From NCBI GenBank assembly GCA_021778575.1, contig JAJYCH010000237.1, forward strand, positions 1-7,276: 7,276 nucleotides of DNA, given 5' to 3'. Made by a program: the position numbers and the translations under genes. The notes beneath the pieces were generated by a model. The model saw only the letters and a list, made by a program, of their open reading frames with translations, made no database searches and was not told the DNA's origin. The DNA is from Planctomycetota bacterium (lineage in GTDB: Bacteria; Planctomycetota; Planctomycetia; Isosphaerales; Isosphaeraceae). Every line of letters starts with the position of its first letter. The stretch's first letter is position 1. Shown piece by piece: positions 5,920 through 7,276 of this stretch.

Positions 5920-6801
5920 ATGAAGACCGGAACCATCGTTCTGACGAGTCTGATCCTGATCGGCACCCTGGCCGAGGTTCGCGCCGGCAATGAACTGATC
6001 GGGTTCGATCAGGTCGAAAAACGACTTGGTTCGGAGGGGTTCCGCCTGCTCGATGTCCGCCCTCGGGGCGATTATGACAAAGGGCACGCACCCGGAGCCG
6101 TCTGGGTTGATACCAAGGCCGCTCAGGCGATTGCCGCCAAGCCGGGCGGTTTCACCGATCGAGTCGCCTGGCAAGCCTGGGTCAACTCGCTCGGAATCGG
6201 ACCCGGATCAGAGGTCTTGATCTTTGACGGTGCTCGTCAGTTGGAGAGCGCTCGCCTCTGGTGGATGCTGAGTTATCTGGGGCTGGAGAAGGTTGGCTTG
6301 ATCAATGGCAACTTCCCGCTCTGGGCCAAGCAGAAACGGCCGATCTCAACCGAGGTTTCCGCAGTCGAGCCCGGCAAGTTTTCGGTGAACTTCAGAACGG
6401 ACCGACTGGCGACCCGGGCGGATGTTCTGTCTGCTCTCAAGACCGGACAGGCGGCGATCGTCGATGCCCGATCGAAACCGGAATATACCGGCGAGCGAAA
6501 AATGTCGGAGCGTGGCGGTCACATCCCCGCCGCTTGCCGGATTGAGTGGAGTGACCTGGTCGATCCCGACGGCCGATTCCTCGAAGAATCCGCGCTTCGG
6601 ACCAAGCTTCTCGAACTTGGTCTGAAACCCGGTGAACCCGTGATCACCCATTGTCAGGGCGGCGGTCGGGCATCTGTCGACGCCTTCGCGATCGGTCGTC
6701 TGGGCCATCCAACGCGTAATTTTTACGTCGGATGGTCCGATTGGGGCAATGCGACCGACACTCCCGTTGTCGAAGGCGCGGAACCGGGCAAGAAGGACTG
6801 A
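5920..6801 (+). CDS. Exported tandem-domain rhodanese sulfurtransferase
   Basis: A complete 293-residue protein with a signal peptide (about residues 1-22, ending EVRA before Gly23), so it should act outside the cytoplasm. Two rhodanese domains follow. The first (about 27-140) has LLDVRPRGDYDKGHAPGA (43-60) but carries Asp103 in FDGARQ where the active cysteine would be, so it is probably inactive, as is usual for the first domain of tandem sulfurtransferases. The second (about 165-283) has VDARSKPEYTGE (181-192), GGHIPAA (199-205) and the active-site loop CQGGGRAS with Cys245 after VITH. The loop differs from the CRKGVT of thiosulfate sulfurtransferase and the CGSGVT of mercaptopyruvate sulfurtransferase, so the donor is undecided; the enzyme would move a sulfane sulfur from a donor to a thiol or cyanide. 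It is in one operon with the cytochrome protein upstream. Its stop is 4 bp from the converging stop of the next gene. Confidence 0.93.
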   Translation: MKTGTIVLTSLILIGTLAEVRAGNELIGFDQVEKRLGSEGFRLLDVRPRGDYDKGHAPGAVWVDTKAAQAIAAKPGGFTDRVAWQAWVNSLGIGPGSEVLIFDGARQLESARLWWMLSYLGLEKVGLINGNFPLWAKQKRPISTEVSAVEPGKFSVNFRTDRLATRADVLSALKTGQAAIVDARSKPEYTGERKMSERGGHIPAACRIEWSDLVDPDGRFLEESALRTKLLELGLKPGEPVITHCQGGGRASVDAFAIGRLGHPTRNFYVGWSDWGNATDTPVVEGAEPGKKD

Positions 6802-6805
6802 GCAA

Positions 6806-7276
6806 TCAGCGACCGGGAGTCTGGAGGAACGCCGGATCGAACCGGGCGATCCGGCCGTCCTCACCGACGGCCCAGCCGGCCAATCCGGAACGATCGAATC
6901 CCAGGGCGTGCCAACCCGATCCATCCATCCTGGTCCAGCTCAGTCCACCATCCGTCGAGACATCGGAGCCCGACGGACCAACCGCCAGCGCCACGCCCGC
7001 TCGGAGCGGGGCATAGGCGACCGCCGACCGAAAACCCGCCGGGAATTTGGTCGGCGGTACATTCCAGGTCACGCCGCCGTCGGTCGTGATCGCGAAATTC
7101 CCGGTTGGATCTTCCGGGCTCTTGTAGTCGCCCCCGACCGCTAGACCATGCAGACTATCCCGAAAAGCGATCGAGAAGACCCCAGCCGAGGCGATTCCCG
7201 CTCGGAGGGGAGTCTCGGAGACCGCCCAGGTCTTGCCCCCATCTTCTGAACGAAAGATTCGAGCCGCCTTGCCGCC
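6806..7276 (-). CDS. BNR/YCF48-like beta-propeller protein, C-terminal 156 residues (cut by right edge)
   Basis: The frame is open from the right edge to the TGA at 6808-6806, giving the last 156 residues of a longer protein; the true start is outside. Three Asp-box-like motifs are visible: RSEDGGKTW (9-17 of the fragment), TTDGGVTW (64-71) and STDGGLSW (107-114), spaced about 45-55 residues apart as in blades of BNR, sialidase-type or YCF48-like propellers. Repeated AVGGD, AVGPSGSD and AVGEDGRIARF strands support this. Such proteins are common exported propellers in Planctomycetes and Acidobacteria and are often labelled oxidoreductase or photosystem-stability-factor-like without evidence; I make no enzymatic claim. 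An internal GTG at 7072-7070 could be mistaken for a start, but it sits within the second Asp-box and the frame continues upstream in family-like sequence. It converges on the rhodanese gene. Confidence 0.85.
   Translation of the reverse strand, partial: GGKAARIFRSEDGGKTWAVSETPLRAGIASAGVFSIAFRDSLHGLAVGGDYKSPEDPTGNFAITTDGGVTWNVPPTKFPAGFRSAVAYAPLRAGVALAVGPSGSDVSTDGGLSWTRMDGSGWHALGFDRSGLAGWAVGEDGRIARFDPAFLQTPGR
6831..6855. repeat. Perfect 9-bp inverted repeat just past the convergent stops
   Basis: GCCGGATCG (6831-6839) and CGATCCGGC (6847-6855) are perfect complements around a 7-base loop. The structure is within the last codons of the BNR-type gene (its DGRIARFDP part) and begins 29 bp after the stop of the rhodanese gene. 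There is no T-run on either side. Because the two genes leave only 4 bp between their stops, any terminator for the rhodanese operon has to lie in this coding sequence, and this is the best candidate. Confidence 0.4.

Overview
The window looks like a piece of a planctomycete chromosome, most likely from the Isosphaerales/Gemmatales part of the phylum. The main reason is the central gene: a very large exported protein joining a discoidin-type binding domain, the PVC (Planctomycetes-Verrucomicrobia-Chlamydiae superphylum) 'membrane-bound dehydrogenase' beta-propeller, HEAT-like repeats and a C-terminal single-haem cytochrome c. This architecture is characteristic of Planctomycetes and Verrucomicrobia. 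GC-rich coding sequence with strong third-position G/C bias agrees. The species cannot be named from the sequence.

Layout from left to right. (1) The 5' end of an L-rhamnose isomerase gene (rhaA), minus strand, cut by the left edge. (2) A 367-bp non-coding stretch holding a 75-bp near-palindromic REP/MITE-like hairpin. (3) An aldo/keto reductase on the minus strand with a TTG start. (4) A small VanZ-family membrane protein on the minus strand, 80 bp upstream of the reductase, with a perfect inverted repeat in the gap. (5) A 262-bp divergent intergenic region with a candidate sigma70-type promoter for the minus strand and a cluster of CAAAG/CTTTG half-sites over its -10 box and start point. 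(6) On the plus strand, the 1181-residue exported propeller-cytochrome protein, followed 2 bp later by an exported tandem rhodanese; the two are almost certainly one operon. (7) Converging on them, with only 4 bp between stop codons, the 3' part of a gene for a BNR/YCF48-like beta-propeller protein that runs off the right edge.

How the genes may work together: the plus-strand pair would act outside the cytoplasm, with a carbohydrate- or surface-binding, probably redox-active propeller passing electrons to its own haem domain, accompanied by a sulfurtransferase with one degenerate and one cysteine-bearing domain. The substrates are unknown. The minus-strand genes are cytoplasmic or membrane housekeeping and accessory genes; rhaA and the aldo/keto reductase could both belong to deoxy-sugar metabolism, but only proximity supports that. 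I see no CRISPR array, tRNA, rRNA, phage gene or transposase. The least explained elements are the REP-like hairpin, the half-site cluster in the divergent promoter region, and the cytochrome-rhodanese pairing.
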